NCBI GenBank assembly: GCA_038501625.1
Contig: JAZAYU010000003.1
Coordinates: 3,734,796 to 3,798,795 of the forward strand
Source: Corbicula japonica
Lineage: Eukaryota; Mollusca; Bivalvia; Venerida; Cyrenidae
Direction: 5' to 3'
DNA length: 64,000 nt
Part shown: in pieces, positions 63,193 through 64,000 of the stretch
Layout: each line of letters starts with the position of its first letter
Numbering within the stretch: the stretch's first letter is position 1
Position numbers and translations under genes: made by a program
Notes under the pieces: model-generated
Database searches by the model: none
The model's input: only the letters and a program-made list of their open reading frames with translations
Told to the model about the DNA's origin: nothing

Positions 63193-64000
63193 CAGACTTG
63201 GAAATTCTAAATGTTGCAGTAACCATTCTCTGATGTATGTTGAGCTCAATCTTGGACATTCTATATGTTGCTTTTTTGAACAGTAAAGTTTGAATAAACA
63301 GTTTACTTGTTGCAAAAAAGGAATAATCATATAAAACTAGCCAGAAGGATTAAACGACTGTTGAAAAAATGTTGTGAAATACTTATTGTAAACTAATTTT
63401 AAATTAAAGAATGAAATATGAATGTCAAAATATTGTGTTGCATGTTCCTGTGCTGAACACATTGTTACTGAAAAATGTTGGAGTGTTACTTCTTAAATCA
63501 TATATCCGTTTACAAAACATCATTGTTACATACTTCTATATTGGACATATTATTTGATCGCCTTACACAGAAGCTGTCTGTGCTGCAACTTGAGATATAC
63601 TAATCCTACCCAAACTTGTTCAAATGAAAATGGATGCCAGTTTTGCTATATATCAATAAGGCCCTTCCCTTTAATTGCCAATATTTGACCAAATCTAGCA
63701 TACCCAATACAATTTGGAAAACCTTTCTGAAGTCCTCACAAAACAAAGTCTTAATCAAAATGTTTATTTGCATAATTACTTGTCTGATTGGAACAAACAG
63801 ATTGCTCATGTCATTCTTGAGTTTTTGCCATTAGCACTGTCCAGTCTCTAACTATAAGCCTTTCATAGCGTAAGTGCAATAACCTTTAATCTCCATATTT
63901 CAATGGTACTTGTACAGTTTTCGCACTAAATGGACGCCTTATCCACACCTTACCTTATTAAGCCAGAATTATAAACACTTTTCTCCATGGGATATGTCTG
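63193..64000. other. Right end of window; no feature recognised
   Basis: AT-rich sequence with only short open frames on both strands; none resembles a known protein and no repeat family was recognised. Confidence 0.5.

Overview
The window looks like animal nuclear DNA: AT-rich, with short exons split by long AT-rich introns carrying GT...AG sites, many interspersed repeats, and one 500-N assembly gap (25125-25624). Protein content (an adhesion GPCR, a large extracellular protein with fibronectin-III-like repeats, Tollip, a BEL/Pao LTR element and a LINE) and repeat style suggest an invertebrate, most likely a lophotrochozoan such as a bivalve mollusc. The species is an inference, not something read directly from the sequence.

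Layout. (1) 1-21 kb, + strand: the 3' part of an adhesion G-protein-coupled receptor, reconstructed as 24 in-phase exons: end of the GAIN domain, GPS cleavage motif, seven membrane segments, then a long tail with a ~79-residue Glu/Arg/Lys-rich helix; stop at 20011, AATAAA at 21039. (2) 22.1-23.7 kb, - strand: four exons of a paralogous adhesion GPCR, tail-to-tail with the first, with identical exon sizes (127 and 42 nt) for TM6/7; its upstream exons are lost at the gap. (3) 25.65-49.13 kb, + strand: fifteen in-phase exons of a secreted-looking protein with FN3-like repeats, a Cys-rich segment and a DUF642/galactose-binding-like region; its N-terminus is also lost at the gap. (4) 57.0-62.3 kb, + strand: the last three visible exons of Tollip (end of C2 domain, linker, CUE domain); no 5' exons are visible.

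Mobile DNA. Introns of gene 3 hold a BEL/Pao element (33322-39483, - strand, 190-bp LTRs, ORFs broken several times) and a 2.8-kb long-inverted-repeat element (44184-46991, 5-bp target duplication). A 5'-truncated LINE with an open RT frame (50674-53433, - strand) sits inside an older repeat. The Tollip intron holds a foldback element with a second terminal-inverted-repeat element nested in it. A ~140-bp palindromic MITE-like family occurs about eight times, and a ~275-bp unclassified repeat occurs as two nearly identical full copies, one inside the BEL/Pao pol region.

Most unusual pattern: in the GPCR gene three separate exon-intron junctions have been amplified in place. Two arrays repeat an exon 3' end plus its splice donor (8 x ~60 bp; 8 x 59 bp) and one repeats a splice acceptor plus exon 5' end (3 x ~80 bp). 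The first array would allow an in-frame 20-residue insertion by use of its second donor.
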